Positions 8,187-16,534 of a DNA stretch of 47,417 bases are shown piece after piece. A model generated the notes under the pieces. That model searched no databases. It saw only the letters and a list, made by a program, of their open reading frames with translations, and was not told the DNA's origin. A program made the position numbers and the translations under genes. How positions within the stretch are numbered: position 1 is the first letter of the stretch; each line of letters begins with the position of its first letter. This DNA is from JAENVT01 sp031412355 (lineage in GTDB: Bacteria > Actinomycetota > Acidimicrobiia > Acidimicrobiales > Ilumatobacteraceae). The stretch is from positions 1-47,417 of the forward strand of contig JANOCR010000074.1 in NCBI GenBank assembly GCA_031412355.1. The letters are read 5' to 3'.

Positions 8187-8461
8187 CGGTCGTTGTTGCG
8201 CCTTCGGCGACGACGCCACCACATTGAGAACATCCGGTCGATGGCGATGCCGAATACCACGGCGACCAGCAGCGACCAACGCACGGTGGTGTTCTTCTCG
8301 AACACGAGGAAGTCGATGCTGAGTGGCTCGCTGTTCTGCAGGAAGAAGACGACGAACAGAACGACGACTACCGCCAACCCCATCAGGGTGATGCTCGGAC
8401 CGTTGCGTCCACTGGCGGCCTGGCGCGGTTCGTCGGATGCTCCCCGGCTCTCATCGTTCAT
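8183..8461 (-). CDS. Small LapA-like (DUF1049) membrane protein
   Basis: 92 residues with two membrane helices (about 24-42 and 61-77), the intervening FLQNSEPLSIDFLVFE motif typical of the LapA/DUF1049 family, and an Arg-rich C-terminus (WWRRRRRRNN). LapA proteins are inner-membrane proteins linked with lipopolysaccharide assembly in Gram-negatives; in actinobacteria their role is not established. First gene of a five-gene minus-strand operon, coupled to the hydrolase by an ATGA overlap. Confidence 0.82.
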   Translation of the reverse strand: MNDESRGASDEPRQAASGRNGPSITLMGLAVVVVLFVVFFLQNSEPLSIDFLVFEKNTTVRWSLLVAVVFGIAIDRMFSMWWRRRRRRNNDR

Positions 8462-8542
8462 GGTGGTGCTCCTTGTTCGGCGTTCTCATATCCGTGCGGC
8501 AAACTAGTCGTAGCTTCGGTAGCAGGAATTGTCGAGCGAACG

Positions 8543-8568
8543 GGAACCAATCGGGGCCGGAGAACGAC
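8543..8568 (+). promoter_or_regulatory. Putative ECF-sigma promoter of the anti-sigma-like gene
   Basis: GGAACC (8543-8548), sixteen bases, then CGAC (8565-8568), preceded by GAA as at the sigma gene (GAACGAC in both). The predicted transcript would start only a few bases before the ATG, giving a nearly leaderless mRNA. Supports co-regulation with the ECF sigma gene, pending a search for the motif elsewhere. Confidence 0.35.
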
Positions 8569-8577
8569 TGGAACAAC

Positions 8578-9246
8578 ATGGATTGCTTTCGCTGGCGTGA
8601 GGCGCTGTCGGCGATGGTCGATGGTGAGCCGGCCGGGCTCGACGAACGACTCGTTGCTGCACATGTCGCTCGGTGCCCCGGGTGCCAGTCGTATCAGCAG
8701 ATGCTGCAGTCGTCACCGAAGCTCCTGCGCATCACCTCGCCCGCGATCGTGCCGGATCTGTCGAAGCCGATCGCGAGACTGAACGCTGCCGCCGATCGGG
8801 CTGCGCACTGGAGCATCCTGCGGATCGTGCTGGCGGTGGTAGCCGTGCAGGTGATCGCGTTCGCCCTCCCAGCGCTTGTGCTCGGCGAAGAACAATCCAC
8901 TGCGACACACGCGGCTCGCCATCTGGGCGCCTTCGGTGTGGCCTACGGCGTCGCGCTGCTGGTGGTCGTGGCGCGCCCCGCTCGTGCACGATCGATTCTT
9001 CCCGTTGCGCTGGTACTGGCCGGGGCTCAGGTGCTGGCCGCAATCGTCGATCTGACGACGGGTCGCATCCCCCTGGTGGGCGAGGTCCGCCATTTGCCGC
9101 AGGTCGTCAGCGTGGTCCTGATCTGGTTCCTCGCGGTTCCCTCGACGCAACCTGGAGGCAGCAAAGCAGCCGTCAGTCGCCGGATTCGCGTGGTGGCCCC
9201 TGCCGCAGCCGGCTCATCGAACAGTCGAGGGCATCCGGGTCGCTGA
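8578..9246 (+). CDS. Zinc-finger (zf-HC2) anti-sigma-like membrane protein
   Basis: 222 residues. The N-terminus has the anti-sigma zinc motif HVARCPGC (His29, Cys33, Cys36; H-x3-C-x2-C). It is followed by a membrane region with helices at about 82-103, 118-133, 141-158 and 172-190. Such proteins bind and inactivate an ECF sigma factor on the inner face of the membrane and release it on a signal. Its partner may be the sigma factor 4.2 kb to the left, because the two genes share a promoter-like site; this is inference. The start is the ATG of MDCFRWREALSAM. The 3' end overlaps the convergent luciferase-like gene by 74 bp. Confidence 0.75.
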   Translation: MDCFRWREALSAMVDGEPAGLDERLVAAHVARCPGCQSYQQMLQSSPKLLRITSPAIVPDLSKPIARLNAAADRAAHWSILRIVLAVVAVQVIAFALPALVLGEEQSTATHAARHLGAFGVAYGVALLVVVARPARARSILPVALVLAGAQVLAAIVDLTTGRIPLVGEVRHLPQVVSVVLIWFLAVPSTQPGGSKAAVSRRIRVVAPAAAGSSNSRGHPGR

Positions 9247-9967
9247 CCGCGCTCCACAGGGTCTCGAGCCACCAGGTTGCGCCAGCCTCTGCCCATGCCG
9301 CTGGCGAGTGTTCGCTCCAGGCACCTTCGACGATCACGTCGAAGTCGCGATCCGGTATCTGCACGTGCTGCAACTCCTCCAACGTGCATTGCCGGGCCTT
9401 GCCGTCCTCGACCACTTGCGGGATCAAGCCATCGCACGAGAGCGCCCTGGCCATGGACTTCTTCGACCCCAGCGCGCCGACGCACCAGATGGGCACTCCC
9501 GGCTGTTGCGCTGTGTGCCCGATAGTCGGGAAGTCGCTGGGCTCGATCGTGTAGTGCTTGCCGTGATGGGTGAACGGTTGGCCGGCCCACAGCCCGCGCA
9601 GGATGTGCAATCCCTCGTCGAGCAACTGGCCGCGCACCACCTTGTCGGTCTCCTCGCCGAACGCTTCGTACCCGCTGTCGGGTGCACCCAACCCGACGCT
9701 GACGATCACTCGTCCATTCGACAACCGATCGACAGTCGCCACCTGACTGGCGAGTTCCCATGGCTTGCGACGCGGCAGTGGTGTCAGCATCGTGCCGAGG
9801 CGCAGCGTGGTCGTGCGGCATGCGGCCACCGCGAGCGCCACCCAGGCGTCGACACCCCACACCGGTTCCCACACGAAGAGGCCGTCCCAGCCGTGCAGTT
9901 CAGCGACAGCGGCCAACTCGCCGATCTCGCCGGCGTCAGCCCACGGCACTACAAAGCCGAACTTCAT
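9173..9967 (-). CDS. Luciferase-like (LLM class, probably F420- or FMN-dependent) oxidoreductase
   Basis: 264 residues. It begins MKFGFVVPWADAGEIGELA and contains the LLM markers LRLGTMLTPLPRRKPWELASQVATVDRLSNGR and SVGLGAPDSGYEAFGE. These belong to the TIM-barrel flavin-binding core. Family members transfer hydride or mono-oxygenate small substrates using F420 or FMN; the substrate is unknown. It is transcribed divergently from the acyl-CoA dehydrogenase, so it may share regulation with it. Its last 25 codons lie antisense to the end of the anti-sigma-like gene. Confidence 0.85.
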   Translation of the reverse strand: MKFGFVVPWADAGEIGELAAVAELHGWDGLFVWEPVWGVDAWVALAVAACRTTTLRLGTMLTPLPRRKPWELASQVATVDRLSNGRVIVSVGLGAPDSGYEAFGEETDKVVRGQLLDEGLHILRGLWAGQPFTHHGKHYTIEPSDFPTIGHTAQQPGVPIWCVGALGSKKSMARALSCDGLIPQVVEDGKARQCTLEELQHVQIPDRDFDVIVEGAWSEHSPAAWAEAGATWWLETLWSAVSDPDALDCSMSRLRQGPPRESGD

Positions 9968-10051
9968 CAGGCAATCATCGCGCTTCGAACAGAGGCCGCG
10001 CGACCGATTGCCGGAGATGAAATGCGATGCGGGTCAATTACAGTCGTTGCC

Positions 10052-11281
10052 ATGGATTTCCTGCTGCCCGATGCGGACGATCCCCGGCGTCTGGCCGTCC
10101 GTCAATGGCTGGCTGACCATCCGAACACCACGTGCCGTCAACTGGCCGAAGCCGGCTTCGTGGCCCCACAATGGCCGGCGCCGTGGGGGCTCGGCGCAGA
10201 TCCGATCCATCAACTGATCGTCGATGACGAGGTGTCGAAGGCCAAGGTTCGCCGTCCGGTCAATCCCATCGGAATCGGCTGGGCCGGCCCGACGCTGCTG
10301 TATGCAGGCACCGACGAGCAGAAGGACCGTTACCTGCAGCCGATCCTGTCGGGCGAAGAGTTCTGGTGTCAGTTGTTCAGCGAATCCAGCAGCGGCAGCG
10401 ACCTGGCCAGCCTGGGCACACGCGCTGTCCGTGACGGCGACGAGTTCGTGGTCAACGGTCAGAAGATCTGGACCAGCGGCGCGCAACACGCCGCCTTCGG
10501 GATCCTTCTTGCACGCACGGACCCCGACGTGCCGAAGCACAAGGGCATCTCGTACTTCATCTGCCCGATGGACGCCGACGGGATCGAGATTCGTCCGATC
10601 ACCGAGATGACCGGTGGCCACACGTTCAACGAGGTCTTCTTCACCGACGTCCGAATTCCCGCGCGGAACCTTGTGGGCGCGCTCAACGACGGCTGGCGGC
10701 TCGCCAAGATCACACTCGGCAACGAACGCATCTCACTGTCGACAGGTGGTGTGCTGTGGGGCAACGGGCCGACGGCACTGGAGCTGATCGAGTCGGTGGC
10801 CGATCGCGGGCCGGTGACCGACCCGCACATGCGTCAGCGACTCGCCGACATCTACATCGAACACACCCTGCTCGACCTCATCCGGCTGCGCACCTTGACC
10901 GCCCGCCTGAAGGGCCAGCAGCCGGGTCCCGAGGCCAGCATCCGCAAGATCCTTGCCGACGAGCACGGTCAACACGTGATGACATTGGCCCGCGATCTCG
11001 TCGGCGCCTCGGCGATGCTGACCGGTGGTGACGGCCTGCAGGAATTCGTGCCGGGTACCGACACCAAAGGTCTCGGGCCCGACAAGCCAGCAGGCGGTCT
11101 CTTGCACCCGGGCTGGTACGACGGCTACCTCTTCAGTCAGGCGTTGACCATCGGTGGCGGCACCGGCGACGTACAACGCAACATCGTGGCCGAACGGGTG
11201 CTTGGGCTGCCTCACGACGTCGACGTCACCACGGGCATGAGTTGGGCGGAGTCGCAGCGGTCCAGTGGTCGGGCCTCGTGA
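10052..11281 (+). CDS. Acyl-CoA dehydrogenase family protein
   Basis: 409 residues. The domains of the family are visible: an N-terminal helical part, the FAD/substrate loop FWCQLFSESSSGSDLASLGTRAVRDGDEFVVNGQKIWTSGA (about 110-150), and the C-terminal helical domain ending in the signature GGGTGDVQRNIVAERVLGLP. It would form a double bond in an acyl-CoA using FAD. The start ATG matches the family N-terminus (MDFLLPDADDPRRL); the frame is open far upstream but that part is antisense to the luciferase-like gene. It overlaps the next gene by GTGA. The pairing with a second acyl-CoA-dehydrogenase-like protein is common in actinobacterial steroid or fatty acid catabolism clusters. Confidence 0.9.
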   Translation: MDFLLPDADDPRRLAVRQWLADHPNTTCRQLAEAGFVAPQWPAPWGLGADPIHQLIVDDEVSKAKVRRPVNPIGIGWAGPTLLYAGTDEQKDRYLQPILSGEEFWCQLFSESSSGSDLASLGTRAVRDGDEFVVNGQKIWTSGAQHAAFGILLARTDPDVPKHKGISYFICPMDADGIEIRPITEMTGGHTFNEVFFTDVRIPARNLVGALNDGWRLAKITLGNERISLSTGGVLWGNGPTALELIESVADRGPVTDPHMRQRLADIYIEHTLLDLIRLRTLTARLKGQQPGPEASIRKILADEHGQHVMTLARDLVGASAMLTGGDGLQEFVPGTDTKGLGPDKPAGGLLHPGWYDGYLFSQALTIGGGTGDVQRNIVAERVLGLPHDVDVTTGMSWAESQRSSGRAS

Positions 11282-12393
11282 AGGATCTGGTGCAGGCTGC
11301 TCGCGACATCGGCGAGTTGGTCGAGGCACACGCCGACAAGGCAGAACGAAACAGACGCCTGTCTAGGCGCGTCGTCGACGCACTCCGTGACGCGCAGCTC
11401 CTGCGGATGTGCGTGCCGGCCGTCTACGGTGGACCCGAGGCCGATCCCGTCAGCATGATCCGGGCCATCGAGGCAGTCTCGATGGCCGACGGCGCCGCAG
11501 GTTGGATCACGATGATCGCCAGCACGACTTCGTCGCTCAGCCTGTTCCTGCCAGGCGAATGGGCCGAGAAGATCTATGCCGACCGGCGCACGATCAGCTG
11601 TGGAGTCGTCGCTCCGAACGGCACGGCGACGCCAGCGGACGGTGGCTGGCTGGTCGACGGACGATGGATGTGGGGCAGTGGCATCCATCACTGCCAATGG
11701 GTGACTGGTGGCGTGGTGACCGATGATGGTGAGCATCACGTGATGTTCTTCGAGGCGCAAGACGTCACGATTCACGACACGTGGCACACCAGCGGCTTGC
11801 GTGGAACGGGCTCCAACGACTTCAGTGTGTTCCAGGCCTTCGTGCCAACCGGTCGCAGCGTTCGATTGGGGCGGCGTGGCGATCTCGATTGCCCGCTGGC
11901 AGCGTTTCCCAGCTTCACCCTGCTGGCGATCGGCATTGCTGCCGTCTCCCTCGGCATCGCCCGTCGTGCAATCGACGAGTTCGTCGAGGTAGCCGTCGAG
12001 AAGCACCCGCAGTACAGCCAGCGGACGATCGCCCAGATGGGCACCGCACAGACGGACCTTGCCAAGGCCGAAGCGGCTGTGCGTTCTGCTCGTGCGTTTC
12101 TGGTCGACGAAGTCGACGATGCGTGGCAGACCATCTGCGAAGGGCGCGAGGTCGGTCTCGATGCCCGAGTTCGAATCCGCCTGGCAGGAGCCAACGCTGC
12201 AGAAGCAGCCGCACAGGCGGTCAACTCCGTGTACACGATGGGCGGTGGGACATCGGTCTTCGAGAGCAGTCAACTGCAGCGATGCCTGCGCGACGTGCAC
12301 GTCGCGACGCAGCACATCATGGTCGCACCGCGGCTGTACGAGACACTGGGCAAGAGCTTCTTCGGCACTGACGTCGACTCGAGGATGCTGTGA
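11278..12393 (+). CDS. Acyl-CoA dehydrogenase-like flavoprotein, possibly HsaA/HpaB-type monooxygenase
   Basis: 371 residues. The fold is acyl-CoA-dehydrogenase-like (AVYGGPEADPVSMIRAIEAVSMADGAAGWITMIA at the N-side; WHTSGLRGTGSNDF; C-terminal AAQAVNSVYTMGGGTSVFESS). Its sequence is closer to the flavin-dependent hydroxylase branch (HsaA, DszC) than to true dehydrogenases, judging by those motifs. It may therefore oxygenate its substrate with reduced flavin supplied by a partner, and the nitroreductase next in line could be such a partner. The GTG start is fixed by a GTGA overlap with the preceding gene; the frame upstream reads inside that gene. Confidence 0.8.
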   Translation: MKDLVQAARDIGELVEAHADKAERNRRLSRRVVDALRDAQLLRMCVPAVYGGPEADPVSMIRAIEAVSMADGAAGWITMIASTTSSLSLFLPGEWAEKIYADRRTISCGVVAPNGTATPADGGWLVDGRWMWGSGIHHCQWVTGGVVTDDGEHHVMFFEAQDVTIHDTWHTSGLRGTGSNDFSVFQAFVPTGRSVRLGRRGDLDCPLAAFPSFTLLAIGIAAVSLGIARRAIDEFVEVAVEKHPQYSQRTIAQMGTAQTDLAKAEAAVRSARAFLVDEVDDAWQTICEGREVGLDARVRIRLAGANAAEAAAQAVNSVYTMGGGTSVFESSQLQRCLRDVHVATQHIMVAPRLYETLGKSFFGTDVDSRML

Positions 12394-13043
12394 TGGACGC
12401 CATCGAAGCATTGATGACAACCCGTGCCATCCGGCGCTTCACCGAGCAACCGGTCGACATCGCCGACATCGAGACGTGCCTGCGCGCCGCGCAGCAGGCA
12501 CCCAGCGGCGGCAACCTGCAGCCGCAACACTACGTGGTCGTCACCGACGCCGAGCCTCGACGCGCACTCGGCGACCTGTATCGCGAGTCGTTCGATCGCT
12601 ACGAGCGCACGCTGCCGGAACCTGCTTCGTTTCGCGACTCCGCCGCCGAGGCGTCGTGGAACCGAACTCGCCAGGCCAGCCGCCATCTGGCCGACCACAT
12701 CGGTCAGGCTCCCGTGCTGGTGCTGTTCCTGCAGCCCTTGCTCGCGTGGACGCCCCACGACGACGACGGCCCGATGGACATCGGCCGGCTCGATGCCAGC
12801 GTCTACCCCGCTGTCCAGAACTTCTGCGTCGCGGCCCGGACCCTCGGCCTCGGTACCGCGCTGACAACGGTCGTCCGTATCCGCACCAGCGATGTCGTGG
12901 CGTTGCTCGGCATCCCCGACGATCGTTTCGAGATCGCCGCGCTCGTCCCAGTGGGGTACCCGGCCGGGCACTTCGGGATCGCACCGCGAAAGCCGGCAAC
13001 AGCAGTCACCCACTGGAACGTCTGGGGCAACAAGCGAACCTGA
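12393..13043 (+). CDS. Nitroreductase-family FMN oxidoreductase
   Basis: 216 residues. Nitroreductase markers: MTTRAIRRFTEQPV (FMN phosphate-binding arginines), AAQQAPSGGNLQPQHYVVV, and the C-terminal GIPDDRFEIAALVPVGYP. The family binds FMN and reduces nitro compounds, quinones or flavins with NAD(P)H; it often dimerises. A start at the ATG (TGATG overlap with the previous stop) is used; a GTG one codon earlier is equivalent. Third gene of an operon with the two acyl-CoA-dehydrogenase-like genes, so it may reduce flavin for the HsaA-like protein. Confidence 0.88.
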   Translation: MDAIEALMTTRAIRRFTEQPVDIADIETCLRAAQQAPSGGNLQPQHYVVVTDAEPRRALGDLYRESFDRYERTLPEPASFRDSAAEASWNRTRQASRHLADHIGQAPVLVLFLQPLLAWTPHDDDGPMDIGRLDASVYPAVQNFCVAARTLGLGTALTTVVRIRTSDVVALLGIPDDRFEIAALVPVGYPAGHFGIAPRKPATAVTHWNVWGNKRT

Positions 13044-13056
13044 GTGCTGCAGCCGG

Positions 13057-13863
13057 CTAGGCCGAAGCTCCTCCGTAACGGCGCAGGCCGCGTCTCCAGC
13101 ACCATCGCGACACCGCCACCAACACGATCGTGAAGCCGATCATCACGGCGACCGATTCCCACTCGAGACGACCGGTGACCGCCTCCGACGGCAAGGTGAT
13201 CGCGAAGGCCAGCGGGATGATGAACGTGAGGCCGTACCTGAGCCAGCCGGGATAGATGCCGACGGGGTACTGGCCTGCGCGGAACACGCCGTCGAACAGT
13301 TCCTGAACCTCGTGCATGCGCACCAACCAGAACGAGGCCGAAGCCAGCATCAGCCAGAAGCAGTAGATCGACACGAGGCCACTGAGCAACAGCGCAGCGA
13401 ATACGACGATGTCGTGCCATTGCGTGGTCGATCGCATCTGCACCAGTGCTACGCCAAGCACCGCCAGGCCGACCAGCACGTCGGTGAGTTGCCAGAAACG
13501 AATGTCGCGGATGCTGACCAGCAACTGTGCGTCCGCCGGTTTGGTCAACGCGAAATCGAGCTTCCCCTCGCGAACGTCTTCGACGACGCGCTGCATGTTG
13601 GGCTGGATGAAGGTGCGGATGACGCCGCCGACCAGTGTGAACACCCCCATCACCGCGAGCAGTTGCGGCCGGTTCCATCCACCGAGCTCGTCAGTCTTGG
13701 AGAACACCACGGCCAGGATGATCAATCCGGTGCCGACGGTCAGCAGCGACTGGATGAGTTGCAGGAAGAAGTTGACGCGGTACTGCATCTCGTTCATCAC
13801 GCCGACCCGCAGGAACGTGGCAGTCAGTCGCAGGCTCGCGCCGCGTCGTTCGCTTGTCTGCAT
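13057..13863 (-). CDS. ABC-2 exporter permease, second subunit
   Basis: 268 residues, six predicted membrane segments. N-terminal MQTSERRGASLRLTATFLRVGVMNEMQYRVNFF resembles ABC-2 family (DUF990-like) permeases. Begins with ATG two bases after the stop of the sister permease, read leftwards; a reading 15 codons longer would overlap that gene. Together with the neighbouring permease and ATPase it makes a three-gene exporter; relatives export viologens, lipids or drugs. The substrate is unknown. Confidence 0.85.
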   Translation of the reverse strand: MQTSERRGASLRLTATFLRVGVMNEMQYRVNFFLQLIQSLLTVGTGLIILAVVFSKTDELGGWNRPQLLAVMGVFTLVGGVIRTFIQPNMQRVVEDVREGKLDFALTKPADAQLLVSIRDIRFWQLTDVLVGLAVLGVALVQMRSTTQWHDIVVFAALLLSGLVSIYCFWLMLASASFWLVRMHEVQELFDGVFRAGQYPVGIYPGWLRYGLTFIIPLAFAITLPSEAVTGRLEWESVAVMIGFTIVLVAVSRWCWRRGLRRYGGASA

Positions 13864-13865
13864 GA

Positions 13866-14660
13866 TCAGCCTCCCACCGAACTGAACCGGCGCACGGCGC
13901 GCGGCCACACGAGGTAGAGCAATCCGATGCCGAAAAGGATCCAGGCAAGCTGCATGCCGAGCCCGATGAACAGGTCCCTATCTTCGATCGGGCCGGTGAG
14001 CGCGACGATCGGGAAGCTGAACGACCAACGGAACGGGAAGTACCACGTCAGCGTCTGGAACCACTTCGGCATGAGCACCAGCGGGAACACTCGGCCCGAC
14101 AGCAGCATCTCGCTTAGGTAGTACGCCTCGAAGATGGCCGCGACGCGCGTGGTCCAGAATGTGATGAGACCGAGCGACCATTGCATGATCGCGCGTATGA
14201 GGAACGCGCCCCAGATGGCGAAGAAGAACACCACACACTGCAGTAACGACGGGCTCAGTGTCGGACGAAACAGCAGCACCAGCACGATCGCAATCGGGAC
14301 CCACAGCAGAAGCACGACGAGTTTCCAGCCCATGAACCCTGCGAGGTCTTCGTGGATCGGATGCACCGGTTTCATCAACTGGCCGGCGAAGGTTCCTTCC
14401 TTGATCCGTTCCTCCCACGCGAACGGCGTCAGCACGATGTTCATGTTCCGCACGAGTGTCCACACGATGTAGTAGGCGGCGAAGCCGCCCGGCGTCAGCC
14501 CGTCGATCGACCCGCCGTGTGCACGGGCGATCGTCGACCAGACGACCAGGTACACCACGGGTTCGGCGATCATGCCGATCATGTAGAAGTAGTTCGCCGC
14601 GCGGTACTGGAACTGTGTGAGCACTGCTTGGCGCATTTGCGCGGCGTACAGCGTGATCAT
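13866..14660 (-). CDS. ABC-2 exporter permease, first subunit
   Basis: 264 residues. Six hydrophobic segments, with the ABC-2 family look (MITLYAAQMRQAVLTQFQYRAANYFYMIGMIAEPVVYLVVWSTIA; ERIKEGTFAGQLMKPVHPIHEDL). The start ATG overlaps the stop of the ATPase gene by ATGA, which decides the start. Acts with the second permease and the ATPase as an exporter in the cytoplasmic membrane. Confidence 0.86.
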   Translation of the reverse strand: MITLYAAQMRQAVLTQFQYRAANYFYMIGMIAEPVVYLVVWSTIARAHGGSIDGLTPGGFAAYYIVWTLVRNMNIVLTPFAWEERIKEGTFAGQLMKPVHPIHEDLAGFMGWKLVVLLLWVPIAIVLVLLFRPTLSPSLLQCVVFFFAIWGAFLIRAIMQWSLGLITFWTTRVAAIFEAYYLSEMLLSGRVFPLVLMPKWFQTLTWYFPFRWSFSFPIVALTGPIEDRDLFIGLGMQLAWILFGIGLLYLVWPRAVRRFSSVGG

Positions 14661-15601
14661 TGCGATTCGTGGGCGTCAGCGAAGAACTGCTCGATGACAT
14701 CGTCGATCGGCGGATCCTCGATCGTGAGGTCGACGACGTCGTGCTCGGCGAGCAGGCGGGTAGTTGTGGCCGCGGTATCGGCGCGCGCCGCGAGGATGGT
14801 GATCTGCTCGCCGTCGGCGAGTCGCGCGGTGATGGTTCGCTGGGTCGTGAACCGTTCGGACAGCGAAGACAGGCCGCCGTCGAACACCAATCGGCCATGG
14901 TGGATGACGAGGACCCGTTTGCACAGCGCCTCGACGTCGGCCATGTAGTGGCTGGTGAGGAGGACCGTTGCGCCGTAGCGCGTGTTGTATTCGGCGACGA
15001 AACTGCGGATCCGCCGCTGCATCGTGATGTCGAGGCCGATCGTCGGCTCATCGAGGAACAGCACCTGCGGCCGGTGCAGCAGCGCGCCGGCGATCTCCAT
15101 CTTCATCCGCTCGCCGAGAGACAGGTTGCGCACGGGTTGGGTGACGAGGGTGCCGATGTCGAGGAGATCGATCAGTTCGTCGCGCAGCGCGACGAACTCG
15201 GATCGCGGTATTCGGTAGATCGCTCTGTTGAGCTCGAACGAGTCGAGTGCCGGAAGGTCCCACTGGAGTTGATTGCGGTTGCCCATCACGAGTGTGATTT
15301 GTCGCAGCAGCGCCGCCGGCCTGTCCTTCGGCTCTAAGCCCAACACGCGGCAGCGACCGCCGGTGGGATGCAGCAGCCCCGACAACATCTTCAGCGTGGT
15401 TGTCTTGCCAGCGCCGTTCGGGCCGAGGAACCCGACCACTTCACCTGGCTCGATCGTGAACGATACGGAGTCGACGGCGGTCACGTCTTTGGTCTCCCGG
15501 TGCACGAGACTGCGGACCGAGGCGCGCAAGCCCTGCTCGCGAACGGGCACCTCGAACGTTTTGGTCAGGGCCTCGACCTCGATGCTGGGCACGGCCAACA
15601 T
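14657..15601 (-). CDS. ABC-2 exporter ATP-binding subunit
   Basis: 314 residues. Walker A GPNGAGKTTTLKML, Q-loop region LVMGNRNQLQWDLPALD, signature LSLGERMKMEIAGALLHRPQ, Walker B VLFLDEPTIGLD and H-loop TSHYMADVEALC are all present. The C-terminal 90 residues form an extra domain seen in ABC-2 exporter ATPases. It energises the two permeases encoded downstream. Divergent from larE across a 102-bp gap in which I see no clear promoter or operator. Confidence 0.94.
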   Translation of the reverse strand: MLAVPSIEVEALTKTFEVPVREQGLRASVRSLVHRETKDVTAVDSVSFTIEPGEVVGFLGPNGAGKTTTLKMLSGLLHPTGGRCRVLGLEPKDRPAALLRQITLVMGNRNQLQWDLPALDSFELNRAIYRIPRSEFVALRDELIDLLDIGTLVTQPVRNLSLGERMKMEIAGALLHRPQVLFLDEPTIGLDITMQRRIRSFVAEYNTRYGATVLLTSHYMADVEALCKRVLVIHHGRLVFDGGLSSLSERFTTQRTITARLADGEQITILAARADTAATTTRLLAEHDVVDLTIEDPPIDDVIEQFFADAHESQ

Positions 15602-15703
15602 CCTGCACCATTGAGTCCAGGACTTCCGAGCAAATAGTTCTCCTCCATCATCGGACCCCGCGGCCGCTAGCGTCGGCGGTGTGCCCCAGCCGTCATCGAC
15701 ACC

Positions 15704-16534
15704 GTGATCCCCGACCTGATCGACGACAAGATCGACGCGCTACAGGCCGAACTTCGCCGGCTCGGTCGCGTAGTCGTCGCCTTCAGCGGCGGGGCCGACA
15801 GCGCGTTCCTTGCAGCGATGGCTCATCGCGTGCTTGCCGACGGTGCGCACGCGGTCACGGCGGTTTCACCGTCACTCGCCGGCGACGAAGAGGCCGATTG
15901 CCGCGCCTTGGCTAACGAGTGGGGGCTGCGCTGGACACCTGTCGTCACCCATGAGATGGAACGTGCGGCCTACCGCATCAACGACATCGACCGCTGCTAC
16001 CACTGCAAGGCCGAGTTGATGGATGTCGTCGGTCCGATTGCAGCGGCGGCGGGTGCGACGGTCGTGCTCGGTGTCAACCTTGACGATCTGGGCGATCATC
16101 GGCCGGGGCAACGTGCCGCCGATCAGCGCGGCGCAACCTTCCCGCTCGTCACTGCCGGGTTCACGAAGGCAGACGTGCGTGCGGCGTCGCTGGCTCTTGG
16201 CCTGCGAACATGGGACAAGCCTGCGGCGGCCTGCCTGGCCAGCCGAGTCCCCTATGGAACAGAGGTCACCGTGGCGTTGCTGAGTCAAGTCGATCGCGCC
16301 GAGGCCTCCCTGAAGCGTCTCGGCTTCGCATCGCTGCGCGTGCGTCACTACGGCGACACAGCGCGCATCGAAGTGCCACTCGACCGGTTGAACGACGTGG
16401 TAGCGCGACGGGCCGAGGTAGTCGAAGCCACCAAGTCCGCCGGCTACGCCTACGTCACCCTCGATCTCGAAGGCCTGCGGTCCGGCAACCTCAACAACGT
16501 GCACGCTCAATCTGACGGGGGTTCGAAGCCATGA
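15704..16534 (+). CDS. larE: LarE-type ATP-dependent sacrificial sulfur transferase
   Basis: 276 residues. The PP-loop pyrophosphatase motif SGGADSAF (28-35) adenylates the substrate. The RCYHCK motif (Cys98, Cys101) and PAAACLASRVPYG with Cys177 follow; Cys177 corresponds to the sulfur-donating cysteine of lactobacillar LarE. LarE thiolates a pyridinium dinucleotide while building the nickel-pincer cofactor. LarB and LarC are not visible in this window, so the route may be split or the protein may serve another thiolation. The start is GTG; no earlier start fits the frame. Its stop overlaps the start of the following luciferase-like gene by ATGA. Confidence 0.88.
   Translation: MIPDLIDDKIDALQAELRRLGRVVVAFSGGADSAFLAAMAHRVLADGAHAVTAVSPSLAGDEEADCRALANEWGLRWTPVVTHEMERAAYRINDIDRCYHCKAELMDVVGPIAAAAGATVVLGVNLDDLGDHRPGQRAADQRGATFPLVTAGFTKADVRAASLALGLRTWDKPAAACLASRVPYGTEVTVALLSQVDRAEASLKRLGFASLRVRHYGDTARIEVPLDRLNDVVARRAEVVEATKSAGYAYVTLDLEGLRSGNLNNVHAQSDGGSKP

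Noticed and set aside
11212..12420. Minus-strand frame of 402 codons
   Set aside because: Antisense to the acyl-CoA-dehydrogenase-like gene, whose motifs are clear in the other strand.
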